From the NCBI GenBank assembly GCA_029204225.1, contig CM055110.1, positions 3,292,686 to 3,356,685 of the forward strand: 64,000 nucleotides of DNA. The letters run 5' to 3'. The notes below the pieces were generated by a model. The model saw nothing but the letters and a program-made list of their open reading frames with translations, did no database searches and had not been told where the DNA came from. Source of the stretch: Diphasiastrum complanatum. Lineage: Eukaryota; Streptophyta; Lycopodiopsida; Lycopodiales; Lycopodiaceae. The position numbers and the translations under genes are program-made. Below, piece by piece: positions 23,201-33,450 of the stretch (positions are counted from its first letter, which is position 1; each line of letters begins with the position of its first letter).

Positions 23201-25926
23201 ATATTGATATGTGTAACCAGATTACATGTGAAAGATTGAAGAATTGGAATTATTAATTTACCTATTCTAGAATTTTATTCCTTACTTATTTCAATGGTGT
23301 TATTGGATGGTCTATCTAAACATTTGTTGATGATCAAGCTTATATCTTTTTTAATACATTAAGATACTTAAGATCCCATTATTAATGATTAAGCATCTCT
23401 TTGAAAAACAATATACCACGTATTAAAGTTAAAACTCTACATTTCTGATTCAGTCAGCCACGAGATGATCTAACTTTTTGTGCCGTTGTCGAGGATTAGA
23501 CAATTATTGGTAACGCATACCAAGTGCGATGTAGTAGCTCATTAGAATCTAATTGATGTACTCTTGTGAACCATTATCATCTGATGGCAAGAGCAGAGAA
23601 TTCAATGTGATGTTGTTTACATTTTGGGAGTTTTTGAGAAGCGAAAGTTATTATCATGTCAGAATGGATTAACATAAGACCTCAAAGATATGCTTGTGCT
23701 TCAAAGATTTCTAGGATGACTCAGTTATCACATAATGTTTCTCCAGAATTTCACAACTTTAACCTTTGAATAATTTGCTCCACTTGAAAGGCTTGTTCGA
23801 ATAGACTCTTCAACGTCAGTGAGGATATTATATTCTTATTACATTGATGCCAATCGTTTAACTATTAATTATGTGGATCGTTAATTCCACTTTGAAGAAG
23901 CAATAAAGCATCAACAAAGCTTTAGAAGATAAGGAATAATTGCGGTAGCAAAATTGAAAACATAATGTGCATCGAAATATCAAGAAGTAAATTTTTGGGG
24001 GTCAGTGGTGGGCCTACTCTCTCTCCTCCAATAAAAAACACAAATGCATTTCTACCAAAAAAGGTAGTGTCCTTGAAAGTCCATGTTGTACCACCAAACC
24101 ATGCTTTTAGCCACTATTAATGAATGATGGTCGGATAAATAATTTGAGACAATATTGATTTGTGTAAGCTAATTACATGTGATAGATTGATGAGGTGAAA
24201 TTATCATTTTACCTTTTAAAATTTGCTTCATTACTTCTTTCAATGGGACTAATGGATGCCTTATCTATTGATGACTAGATCTATATCCTTTTTACTACAT
24301 GAATGTCCTTTTATACTTTAGATGTCATTGTTAATGACAAATCATCTCTTTGGGGAACAATAATATATATTACAATTAAGGCTACATTTTTTATTCAGTG
24401 AGCCATGACAACGTGCAACCTAAAGCAGTCCTTCGTGATCCAAAAAATGACCACCACTAAATCCACAAACATTTGCTTATGTCAAAGATCAAGCATATGC
24501 ATCAGTTCCTAGCTTAAAACAATAAATGATTCCCATTTGTGAATATTACAAATCATCTACATATAGTGCCCTCAATGTTATTAATCATCAGACTAGCTTT
24601 GAATGGAATTTTTAGACATAAATTCCCACTTGCATTATTTAAAATCCTCAGTAAACTCGACATGAACATAACACACACCTCTTCCTTTTTTTGAACTCTT
24701 TCTCTAACAAAATTGTCAACCTATGGAGCTTATCATGAAAAAGTTAATGTTGGAATTTCTACCTAATTCTTTTTTTTATGGAGGACCTATCAGTATGCAA
24801 ATGTTCTTCACTTCTAATCATTTGCAAAATAACAAAGCAACTAACATGGTACAATCTGCAGAATATGCATTGCCAACATTGACAAATTTTCACACTCCCT
24901 TTTCAACTATATCTCTCACAAGTTGCTTTTACAAGCTATTGATCTTGATGTGATTGTGCTTTGAAAGCAGGTCGCAAAATGTACATATTAACATGGATTT
25001 CGCAATACACCAATTTGTTTACCATCAATGCCGGTTTCATCATCCTTGCTGGAGAGGCCCTCAAGGTCAGTTATGTCGAAACATATTTATGAATGGTAAC
25101 AATATCAATTTTTTTGTTTTCCATTGATTCAAATTTTATTTGGTACATATGTTCACGACTTATAAAACATATTGTTTCTTATGCTAAGGGTTTCACATCT
25201 ATTTGGAATGACTTATTTAATGCCGAGGTATAGCATTTGAACACATTCAATGCATAAGCTCCTCACAAATTGGTAATCTATACATAGTTAGAGTGTTTCT
25301 TCTATAGAATGTGTACTTCAAGAAGTTGGCATTAAGATGAATCCTATTTCTATCACTCATTCTCTCAACATAATGGATACCTTGGGACTATTATGCCCCT
25401 TTTTTCAACATATTAAAAAGTAGAATATATATATGTACTTTTTTTCCAAACGTAGGTATTGCTCTTTCCATCCTGTGCGTCTGTACTGCTGCCATGTGGC
25501 AGAGCGGTTAGTCTAAGTCAAACTGCTTATTACACTTTATAATGTACATGTGAAAAGAGTCAAGGTACCCATTACGCAATGGAAGGTGCCAACAGGCAGA
25601 GCACAATTTGCTCAGTTCGACTTTCCAAAAAATTTAGGCTCGGCCCCTCTAGGCCTCACCTAAAAAATTCTAGAAATCCTGACCGGGCAGAATGTCCTCT
25701 ATTCGGCACCTTCCGTAATACTTTTTCCTTGGGTTGTTTTTTCCATCCATTTTAAATCCTCAATTCTTTTTGAAACTTTGACCTTGATTTCTCTTTGAGG
25801 TTTTTGGGCACTTATGTTATGAGGTAAAGCAAAACGCCAAATCAGTGTATAAATTGCAAGCTAGTTTATGCTTATGGTTTTCCTAGGTGGCCCTAACTAC
25901 TCTAACCTAACACATTTATCATGAAA

Positions 25927-26002
<76 letters not shown>

Positions 26003-29000
26003 TTCTTTCACCCATTTTAGGGTTTCTAACGGATTTTTCATTCAATTTATAGCCCTAAAATCCAAATTACAAGGTCCTTCTTCCACCCATTTTTGAAGCA
26101 TATCTACCAACTTGATGATCCACTTGTGTTGGTGTGTCCAAGTATATAGACATAATGAGGTTCTTCCAATCTTAGCTCATGGAACTATTTTGAGGGCCAC
26201 ATGTCACATACTGAACATCACTCCACTTTTGATCAACTCAAACTAGGGCGTATCAGAAGCAATTTTTGTAGATTTAAAACGAAATAATCTTGGGCTTCAC
26301 CTTCAAGAATAGTTGTTGAGAATCCAAATCTGGCATTATAAGCTCCTAAGGTTTTGCTTTCATAATGATTTGCATCATCTAATAACTTATGTGTTTGCAT
26401 TATGATATGAATTTTTCTTCTTCAACAACAAAGTAGCTTATAGTCTTTTTATAAAGTCCTCAACACCTTCGGTCGCTGGCTCCCCTGTCATCAGGTCACC
26501 GATTCTAGTCTAAGCATACCATACAAAGCAACCACACATGGGAACTGGTGGAGGTTAAACCAACCCAAACAAACCTAGATCGTACGGATCTAGCCCCCAA
26601 GCTATGGATCAATCAGAGTCATGGAAAGAGGAGTCACACCAGCAGCATGTAGCTACTCATCACAAATCAAGCATACACTAGTGAGAGCCCAGCAGGTATA
26701 CTTATACCCTCCAAGGCCCCTGCACCACTAGTAGTGCACTGTGACACCTCATTGGACACCTCTGTAGCCTATCTGGGCCACATCATCCAGTTTCCTAATG
26801 ACTCACTGATAGACCCATACCAACTTCACCACCATGTGTTTAGGCCTAAAACCATTAATTATGACCATGTACACATAAGGGCCCCAATTCCCTTATAGTC
26901 ACAATTAACTTACGGGTTGTTGGTCTACCGGTCCCTAGCGTGGACACGCTACCCAAGACCAGTCATGGGCATGACAATTTTGTTAGAAATTTGACTCCAA
27001 TATTTCTAACAAATAACAAAATGCAAGCCAAAAAACAACATAGTTGCATATAATCTGAAAATCCATATAGTTACTATGTGTATGATTTGTATAATACTAC
27101 ATATCGTACACCTTTTGATTATGAGCTATGTTTTGATCAATGTTTTTCATTTTTCAATTTGTGGCAAAACTTAATAAAATTTCTAATAGTCATTTGCATA
27201 CTTTAGAACTTAGAAGCTCGTTCCGACAGTTTTGGGTCGAAACGTTCCGTTTTCTTTCATCATTGTTTGGGCATGTCACTGTGATCAGCTACATGATTCA
27301 GTAGTGATCTTAGTTTCGTTTTCAGATCCCATTTCTTAAGTTTTTTCAACATCTTTTTTTATTAAGTTTTCTAGTTTGATGGGCATAGAATGGGCTGTAG
27401 GCATCAGAAGTTGCATGGTCACCATGTTCTGGAAGGCAGTTGACTCCTCTCGTGGGGGTGCCATCTAGGACGCTCGCTACATATTTGAGCAGAGCCATAC
27501 AACATGTTGGCCCCGCTCATATGGTGTAGGTTGTCACAAACAATGCATCCAACTGCTTTGAGATGGGGAGGATTTTGACAGTTATTTACCCCCACATTGT
27601 CTGGATGCCTTGTGCAACCCACTCCATTGACTTGATGTTCAAGGAGATTTTGCATCTAGATTGGGTCACTGCTATCACATCTAGAGCCATGAATGTAGTG
27701 ATCTTTGTCAGATGGAAGTGTTGAGCCTTGGCCATGTTTTGCATGCACAGCAGATTGGACCTGCGGATGCCTGCTTCCACCAGATTCGGATACCATGTAT
27801 TGGTGCTTGAGCGCTTGCTAAATGTCGAGAGCCACTAGGCAGGATGGCCACATCTATGGATTTTATTGCTTGGGACCAGAGACAGAGGCACCAGATGACA
27901 TGGCATTCATTGCTACAGTTTTTGCCATGGACTTCTGGCATGATGTGGAACAACTCGTCACTGCTTTGAGACCCATGTATGCAGTTCTTCGGCTGGTGGA
28001 TTGAGAGGGCAATAGCATGGGGTAGTACCATGGGGCTACTATACGAGTTCATGGACCGCATCGGCGAGGCTTTGCAGCGGCCACTTATTCCATAGGCCAG
28101 GTATGTATGTCACTTCAATTCAACATTATATTTAGACATTTTCATTCCATTGTATGAACACATGGTTGTTGGTGATCTTTTATGGTTTATTGCTTGTACT
28201 CTTTTTGCTTGTAGGATGGCGGTTGCTCAAATCCCTAAACCGAGCCAGCTACACCACAGGAGGATATCATGGCCCACATTTACGAGGATATCCAGGGCGA
28301 GGTGGTCTGGCTCAGACGAGTTACTAGACAGGCCCCCAGGGCCCCTAACAACACAGTTGCAGCTGACCATGATGCTCTCGACACACCCCTGACAGAGTCT
28401 ACTATGCCTACGGTTCAAGTTGAAATTACAAATCAAGTTCTTCTTTTGCTTATGTGTTCTTTGAATGTGTTGGCTCTGTGGATGTACTAACATTGAGTCC
28501 TCGATGTGTAGGATCAGCATGCGCACACATCGAAGGATGGAGACCATGGGCAGGAGGAGGAAGCAACGGGTTTTGACTTCACACACATTTCCCCTACCCC
28601 TCCTAGGCCCCATTATGTCGATCCAGATGGAGAGACCCAGGCAAAGCCAGATGTCGAGACATTGGACTGCCTACTGGAGACCATGTTGAGCACGGAGGGA
28701 TTTTTTGATGGCAGGTCCACTCGCAATGTACGAGCCAGGGGTACTTGCAGATCTAGCAGTAGGCCCAGCCTAGCCGATTTGTATGTGCGGTTTGATCAGG
28801 AGCCAGGAGCATGTGCCCCCAGTACCTCTACCGCCCCACCGATACCTAGGGGTAGGGGTAGGGATAGACCTTGAGGTGCAAACATTGGATCTAGTCAAAG
28901 CATGAGCGTCTGCTAGGGTTAGAGGTAGAGGCAGAGTTAGAGGCAGATCTGGGCAGCTCATGGCCCCCTCACCAGACATTATACAGAGTCCCGTCTTAGC

Positions 29001-31224
29001 CTTAGATGACATCTCACCATAGGATTTATTTTCATAGTACTATGTTATCAGACATGACGTGTTTCTTTTTGTATCAGATGTACGACGAACGCATAACTAT
29101 TTTATGGGTGTTTTTTGCTTACATTTCAAGAATGTTTCTTGGTTTCAAAATAATTTCATGGTTTTGTTGATAAATGTATGGTAGTGGGTCAGACCGTATT
29201 TTAAATGCAAAATTTAGCCAAGCACCATAGGTTGTTCCTCTTGACATGAATTCTCAGGTTATTTTTACTCCATTCAACACTCCTAGTTAATAGTTTGATT
29301 ATTGTAAATAATCGTCTGTTCATTAGTAAATCTGTTTAATGTAGTTAATTTTTTGATTTAAAGTTAATTAGGTGATTTTCTAGATAAATTAATTCCTTTG
29401 TAAAAAAAAGGGTTTTTTTTTGGGGCATCGTTCCGGGTTCCGGAATGCGCGTTCGGTTCCGGAACGATGCCCCAAGACTTTAGACAAGGTGATTGAAATA
29501 TCACGAGAATAGCATTCAAATTTTAAAAAAAATTCAATTTAATGTTGAACTTTCAACTTGCCTGAGAAGTAATCAAATGATTACAATAGCTTGCCCTTAT
29601 CGAGACAAAGCTAAAAATACAAGTGAACATATGGAATAAATAAGAAAAACATGAGACTAGCGACAAATTTCTGATAAGAAGTCCATATTTTTTTGCAGCA
29701 TCCTCTGAATCCAATAAAGAGTTTATATGAGTTCTCTATGACGATATCAGAAATGTTTTCTATACGCTGCAACTATGTTTAACAATCAAACATTGGCAGG
29801 GAATTTATGTAACATACAACGATTCCTCAGATCTGAAGCTTCCACACTGGGTGGCGATAACTGGGGGTGTTTGCTTTATCTTTGCTTTCTTTGTTCCTCA
29901 CCTGTCTGCTCTTCGAGTGTGGCTGGCCATTTCGGGCATTCTTACTTCGATCTACATTGTTATTGTGCTTGTACTCTCTGTACGTGATGGTAAGCATCGT
30001 ATATTTCATTTTTTGTTTTAGTTTGATGAGGTAGTAGTTGCTACTGGCATACAGACATGTACACCAAGAACAGGATTATCTCCGTATTGCAGGTAGGAGA
30101 ATCGGGCGTAGAGATTACGCAGTGCAAGGAACCTCAACCCAGAAATTTTTCAATGTTATTTCTGGTGTGGCAAATATTGCCTTCAGTTATAGTTCGGGAA
30201 TCTTACCCGAGCTTCAGGTGAGCGCCTCCTTGCTTTCCCATCTCCATTTCTCTCAAGATTTCATTTGATCTATCTCCACATTTGTTGCTCTGTCAAAAGA
30301 ATGTATTATTTCGTCTTTTCTAAATCGTCTGATGTGAAGCTTTCCGTTTTCAGGCCACACTGAGGGCTCCAGCAGTCTTGAACATGAAGAAAGCTCTCTA
30401 TCTATTGTTCACTGTGGGATGTGCTGTGATGTACACTGTGCTTTCAATTGGATATTGGGCCTACGGATCTGAAGTGTCTTCTTATCTTTTGGCTAGTGTC
30501 AGCGGCTCCAAGTCTGTGATCACAGTAGCAAACGTTGCTGTCTTTCTGCAAACCATTGTATCTCTACATGTAATGAACTGCTCTTCTTCATCATTTTAAC
30601 TTCCTCTCAAACTAATGAATCTATCTAAAATATATGAATCAATGGTGCATCCTTTCAATCTATATACTATACATGGATCAACAATGAATACTTGATTTTA
30701 CATCATAAGATCAGCAAAGCGAATCTATGTACTATAGATAAATCAACAATGGATACTCTGAGCTCTATCATATATAGATTAACAATGGATCCACCCATAA
30801 ACAGCAATTCCTAACTGCTGATCATTGCAACCCAATTGTATAGGTGTTCGCTAGTCCAATGTACGAGTACTGGGACACCAAATTTGCCGACCAAAAGCAA
30901 GGGGAGTGGTCCCCATACAACATGGCAGTGCGGGTTGTAGCTCGTGGTCTTTACCTTACCTTCAATACCTTCATAGCAGCACTGCTTCCATTCATAGGGG
31001 ACTTCACAAGTCTGACTGGAGCATTGAGCGTGTTCCCCCTCACCTTCGTGCTGGCCCATCACATGTACCTGAGAGCGAAGTGGGGAGAGCTGAGCCTAGC
31101 TCGCCGAGGGTGGCACTACCTAAACGTTGTCTTCTTCTCGCTGCTCTCAGTGTTGTCTGCCATCGCTGCTATCAGGTTGATCGTCGTCGACTCCAGCACC
31201 TATCACGTCTTCGCTGATGTGTGA
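14020..31224 (+). CDS. ProT: Proline/compatible-solute transporter (ProT-like, AAAP family), 7 exons, 467 aa
   Basis: Exons: 14020-14191, 14819-15043, 24971-25065, 29800-29989, 30093-30217, 30354-30569, 30844-31224. All junctions are GT..AG and the total of 1404 bases is in frame to TGA. The family comprises H+-coupled plasma-membrane carriers for proline, glycine betaine and GABA, usually about 440 aa with 9-11 membrane helices. The N-terminus (1-57) is hydrophilic. Exon 2 (58-132) gives [20 protein letters not shown] and [17 protein letters not shown]. Exon 3 gives [20 protein letters not shown]. Exon 4 ends LVLSVRDG. Exon 6 holds KNMKKALY-type sequence and [14 protein letters not shown]. 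Exon 7 holds [34 protein letters not shown] and the C-terminus [18 protein letters not shown]. These match plant ProT proteins, with clear divergence. The start is the first ATG in the open frame; an upstream exon is not excluded because the frame is open back to 13858. Substrate choice among proline, betaine and GABA cannot be read from sequence. Confidence 0.92.
14192..14818 (+). other. Transporter intron 1 with a microsatellite at its donor
   Basis: 627 bp. The donor GT (14192-14193) is part of GGTCTCTCTC, so the (TC)n tract begins at the second base of the intron. The acceptor GGTGTAG at 14818 was chosen because it restores the family's DSWLQVG. An alternative acceptor at 14806 would add four residues. 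Confidence 0.8.
14193..14275 (+). repeat. Compound microsatellite (TC)16(AC)25
   Basis: Pure TC units to 14224, then AC units to 14275, immediately inside intron 1 of the transporter. Confidence 0.98.
15140..15935 (+). repeat. Diverged ~85-95 bp minisatellite
   Basis: About eight imperfect copies of a unit built from CAGCAATGCTTGCCTGTGGC, then TTTTGGGCTTGATTTCCAAA, then GCTGTTTTTGGATCTTAAAC and CCTCAAATTGAAC. Copies differ by substitutions and by loss of internal segments. Non-coding, within transporter intron 2. Confidence 0.8.
16105..16410. mobile_element. Non-autonomous MITE-like foldback element
   Basis: The ends CCATAGAA and TTCTATGG are inverted. CTCAT lies on both sides (16100-16104 and 16411-16415), a plausible 5-bp target duplication. 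Inside, a perfect 21-bp stem (16153-16173 with 16179-16199) has a 5-base loop. ACGGTTC/GAACCGT words recur across the element, and a poly(C) run lies near 16240-16255. No coding capacity. Sequences just outside (AGCAAATGG.CACAATAGCTT at 16073 and 16438) are also near-duplicates, so the unit may be larger. Confidence 0.7.
16576..16718 (+). repeat. 71-bp tandem duplication
   Basis: Two nearly identical copies at 71-base spacing, beginning at TATATTTTGTGAGTCCATCC (about 16577 and 16648). A recent event, by its identity. Confidence 0.85.
17800..18560 (-). pseudogene. Ty3/gypsy (chromovirus-like) integrase fragment
   Basis: Read on the minus strand from about 18560 to 17800. It gives [19 protein letters not shown], then [20 protein letters not shown] with a catalytic Asp, [20 protein letters not shown], and later a C-terminal part (LKEGNQVWL, then [16 protein letters not shown]), typical of the chromovirus integrase tail. 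It is broken by stops and deletions, and the catalytic-Glu segment is missing. No LTR was seen. It lies antisense in transporter intron 2. Confidence 0.75.
18770..19500 (-). pseudogene. copia gag/protease fragment
   Basis: On the minus strand, 19500 to 19090 encodes the gag end with a CCHC knuckle ([14 protein letters not shown]). 19084 to 18770 gives the protease ([19 protein letters not shown]). It directly abuts the gypsy integrase piece on its left and the cut left LTR of copia-2 on its right. The family differs from copia-1 and copia-2. Confidence 0.75.
19514..19914 (+). repeat. Truncated 5' LTR of copia-2
   Basis: Aligns to the 3' LTR from ATTGTACTTCA onward and ends CTTCTACA at the primer site. 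The upstream part of the LTR was lost at the junction with minus-strand copia debris. Confidence 0.88.
20029..20990 (+). pseudogene. copia-2 gag, broken
   Basis: [11 protein letters not shown]-like start, [21 protein letters not shown] at 20450-20510, a basic stretch, then two zinc knuckles ([14 protein letters not shown], and a second box that reads [14 protein letters not shown], where Tyr replaces a metal-binding Cys). The protease start is present only as a few residues (SGATSHIS-like) at about 20930-20970. Confidence 0.85.
21041..22130 (+). pseudogene. copia-2 reverse transcriptase and RNase H remnant
   Basis: It begins inside RT ([12 protein letters not shown]-type at about 21075). It continues with [19 protein letters not shown] followed by a [18 protein letters not shown] at 21312, and [14 protein letters not shown] at about 21450. 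The RNase H domain is reduced to 21750-22060 and lacks the SSCEAEY region. [10 protein letters not shown] ends the frame near 22100. Confidence 0.85.
22172..22754 (+). repeat. 3' LTR of copia-2
   Basis: 583 bp, starts TGTCAGAAATTGTGAAC and ends CTTCTATA. It is homologous to the copia-1 LTRs, with a different stretch after the first 40 bases. Confidence 0.9.
23182..23460 (+). repeat. Diverged direct duplication, copy A
   Basis: 279 bp starting GGATAAACAATTCGAGACAA and ending CAGTCAGCCA. Pairs with 24133-24405. Non-coding. Confidence 0.82.
24133..24405 (+). repeat. Diverged direct duplication, copy B
   Basis: 273 bp starting GGATAAATAATTTGAGACAA and ending CAGTGAGCCA, about 950 bp from copy A, in the same orientation, with many substitutions and indels. 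The pair may be the ends of an unknown element or an old segmental duplication. Confidence 0.82.
24860..24930 (-). repeat. Edge of a minus-strand copia 3' end next to transporter exon 3
   Basis: On the minus strand GTTGAAAAGGGAGTGTGAAA resembles the polypurine tract and LTR start at 44340-44370 (GTTGAAGAGGGAGTGTGAAA). It lies about 40-110 bases before exon 3. No full LTR could be delimited to the left. Confidence 0.5.
25571..25729. repeat. Short foldback element
   Basis: ATTACG plus GGAAGGTGCC (25571-25590, with CAAT between) pairs with GGCACCTTCCGTAAT (25715-25729). The interior is GC-richer than its surroundings. 159 bp, non-coding, MITE-like. Confidence 0.6.
25930..25998 (+). repeat. (CT)n microsatellite
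   Basis: About 34 pure CT units in transporter intron 3. Confidence 0.98.
26460..26980. repeat. LTR-like, GC-richer segment
   Basis: On the minus strand it starts TGTCATGCCCATGACTGGTC at 26974. The start word CATGGGCATGACAATT (plus strand) recurs at about 54029, next to a gypsy fragment. This suggests an LTR end, but the other boundary was not found and no coding part is attached. Confidence 0.35.
27440..28890 (+). pseudogene. hAT-superfamily (DUF659-like) transposase remnant
   Basis: 27500-28100 encodes, with stops and frameshifts, VVTNNASNC, then [16 protein letters not shown], the PCxxHxxDL hallmark of hAT/DUF659 transposases. It continues with [24 protein letters not shown] (followed by a TGA), and [19 protein letters not shown] in another frame. 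GTATGT at about 28101 and TTGTAG at 28214 look like a retained intron. A further coding block (28260-28440, [15 protein letters not shown]) follows, then another (28512-28874) rich in Gly, Arg and Ser. The element would have been cut-and-paste. Termini were not found. Confidence 0.65.
29421..29474. repeat. Perfect 16-bp GC-rich inverted repeat
   Basis: TGGGGCATCGTTCCGG (29421-29436) pairs perfectly with CCGGAACGATGCCCCA (29459-29474), with a 22-base loop that itself contains TTCCGGAA. It stands in AT-rich intron DNA. Confidence 0.8.
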
Positions 31225-31422
31225 TATATGCCTCATCTAAGGCTATTATTTTGTAGCTCTAAGGCACCAAGAGTGAGAGAATCTATGTGCTAGGGCTCAA
31301 TTTTTTAGCTTTGCACACTAACTATTTGTTGTCACTCCTAGGTGAGTTTTTGAGCATTAAATTGAGTTTTCTTGATTTATTCTTTGAATGATATGCTCAA
31401 GGCAAAGGTTCTCATGCGGTGC

Positions 31423-31583
31423 ACATCACCTTATTTTTTGTGTTGTACCAATTCGAATTTAGATTGCCAAATAAATGAATGGAGATTTGAAAAAGGTTTG
31501 CCAACATCACCTTATTTTTTGTGTTGTATCAATTCGGATCTCGATTGCCCAATAAATGAATGGAGATTTGCAACAAGTTTACC
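31423..31583 (+). repeat. 81-bp tandem duplication
   Basis: Two copies starting ACATCACCTTATTTTTTGTG at 31423 and 31504, each ending near AATGAATGGAGATTTG. They differ by several substitutions. Confidence 0.85.
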
Positions 31584-32910
31584 AGAGATTTCAATATGTT
31601 TCAAAATCCGAATGCTTATCATCTTAACGTCTTGGATTGTTCAAATGATCAAGGGCACTAGTCCTTGGCATTTTGCCAATGCGAGAGTCCAGATGATTAT
31701 CTTAAGAACACTTTTTTTATTATTTTGTTCTCCACATAGGGTGGATGTTGAGACCTTAAATCAAATAGATATTAGGAAATGGGAATGTTTAAGAGTTTGC
31801 CCAAATTGTGATGGGTTCAAAAATTTATATGCCTAAATATCTTAAATCTGGATTGCTCAAATTATCAAGGTCTCCTTTCCGTAAGTGAGAAGTTGGTGCC
31901 TTTTTCACATTGAGTTTAGGAGTTCTAGCTTGCAAACACTCCAAAATGTTAAATTTTACATTGCCAACACCGTGATCTTACAAATTATAGTTGTCAATTG
32001 ATGAAAGGTTGTTCTCATTGGAACTCATATATTTGGGATTTTACCATTACAATAAAAATAAAAATAATTAGTGTTCAATGCCAAAAATACAAAAAGTGTT
32101 CAATGGAAAGATACATAAGTGTCAAAAAGTCTAATTTGACATTGGAGTCAAAAGGTTTGCAAAGTTGAAAACCCCCATGGAGCCTAATTTAGTGTTTGGT
32201 AATATGCATGTCCAAAGTGTAAAAAACATGTCAATCAAGCATAGGTATTGACATCCTCAATTGTCAAAGATCTAGATTTGTATTAAAAGTCAATAGGACA
32301 TCATTATTGACACTTTATTTCTAGTTCTCCAAATAAAAAATAAAGGTGCCATGCTAGTTGGTAAGTAGTCATGCCACCAAGGGAGCATAATCACACAACG
32401 CATGTCTTGGCACTACTGTGCATTTAGGCCATGAACAAGGACATTTTGAAATGGGTCAAATTATGAAAAAGAGTAACAATCTAGAGACTTTTCTGTTTTT
32501 TGTCTAATACATCTTCTTTGAATGAATTCTTTTGAAAATTACCAAAATGTAATACAAAAGATGTGCATTTTGACAATAAAATTCAATACACAATGATTAA
32601 GAAAGATGAATAGTATAATATAACCATTGTGATTAGAGATGAACATTGTATGGAAAGAATAAATAAGTCTTCAAGAGTCCAAATTGTCTTTTTAGAAAAA
32701 GAAATTCATGTACATTCCATGTGGATTGTGACAAATCCACAAAAACATTTAAAAAATGAAAATTCTTTTGATTGGTTTTTACAATGCATGAATACTCCCC
32801 TCAATAAAATGTTAAGCCGCCCCTTGTGAGATTTAACAACAATATTATTTCCTTGGGTAGCTAGAATTTCTTACAAGGAGTTATCTACATTAAGATTGCT
32901 TCTAACTAAT

Positions 32911-33450
32911 TTAAACAAAAACTCTAAGTGAATGCTTTTAGCATGCTTGACCATAGAAATAAAATTGAATGAGGTTGATTTGAATGGATTCCAATTATTT
33001 TTTCAAGTTTAAGCAATCTAACTAGTTTAAACAAAAACCCTAAGTGAATGCTTTTAGCATGCTTGAAAATAGATTTCAATAGAATTGAATGAGGTTGATT
33101 TGAATGGATTCCAATTATTTTTTCCAAGTTTAAGCAATCTAACTAGTTTAAACAAAAACCCTAAGTGAATGCTTTTAGCTTGCTTGACCAATTATTTTTT
33201 CCAAGTTTAAGCAATCTAACTAGTTTAAACAAAAACCCTAAGTGAATGCTTTTAGCATGCTTGACCATAGATTTCAATCAAATTGAATGAGGTTGATTTG
33301 GATGGATTCCAATTATTTTTTCCAAGTTTAAGCAATCTAACTAGTTGAAACAAAAACCCTAAGTGAATGCTTTTAGCATGCTTGACCATAGATGTCAACC
33401 AAATTGAATGAGGTTGATTTAAATGGATTCCAATTATTTTTTCCAAGTTT
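32911..33450. repeat. Tandem array, ~117-bp unit, five copies
   Basis: The words AAGTGAATGCTTTTAGCATG and TGAATGAGGTTGATTTGAAT recur. GCATGCTTGA (GCTTGCTTGA in copy 3) falls at 32941, 33057, 33177, 33255 and 33374. Spacing is 116, 120, 78 and 119; the short step is an internal deletion in copy 3. The array begins about 280 bp beyond the stop codon of the minus-strand GH28 gene. Confidence 0.9.

Larger units (their letters stand above)
15044..24970 (+). other. Transporter intron 2, 9.9 kb, filled with repeats
   Basis: It begins GTAAGC and ends AAAGCAG. It splits a Gly codon (G|GT) between exons 2 and 3. In order it holds a minisatellite, a MITE, a 71-bp duplication, minus-strand gypsy and copia debris, the deleted copia-2 element, a 280-bp direct duplication and an LTR edge. 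16720-17790 holds no recognised feature. Confidence 0.85.
25066..29799 (+). other. Transporter intron 3, 4.7 kb, with transposon debris
   Basis: Donor GTCAGT, acceptor TTGGCAG, phase 0. It holds a foldback, a microsatellite, LTR-like sequence, a hAT remnant and a GC-rich palindrome. 27000-27420 and 29030-29400 hold nothing recognised. Confidence 0.85.

Noticed and set aside
25490-25630. TGGCAGAGCGG and AGTTCGACTTTCC as tRNA-type A and B boxes of a SINE
   Set aside because: The boxes are about 120 bases apart instead of 30-40, and the B-box match is weak. The second lies inside a foldback element.
32911-33450. Regular repeats considered as a CRISPR array
   Set aside because: The units are contiguous, with no unique spacers, in a eukaryotic intergenic region.
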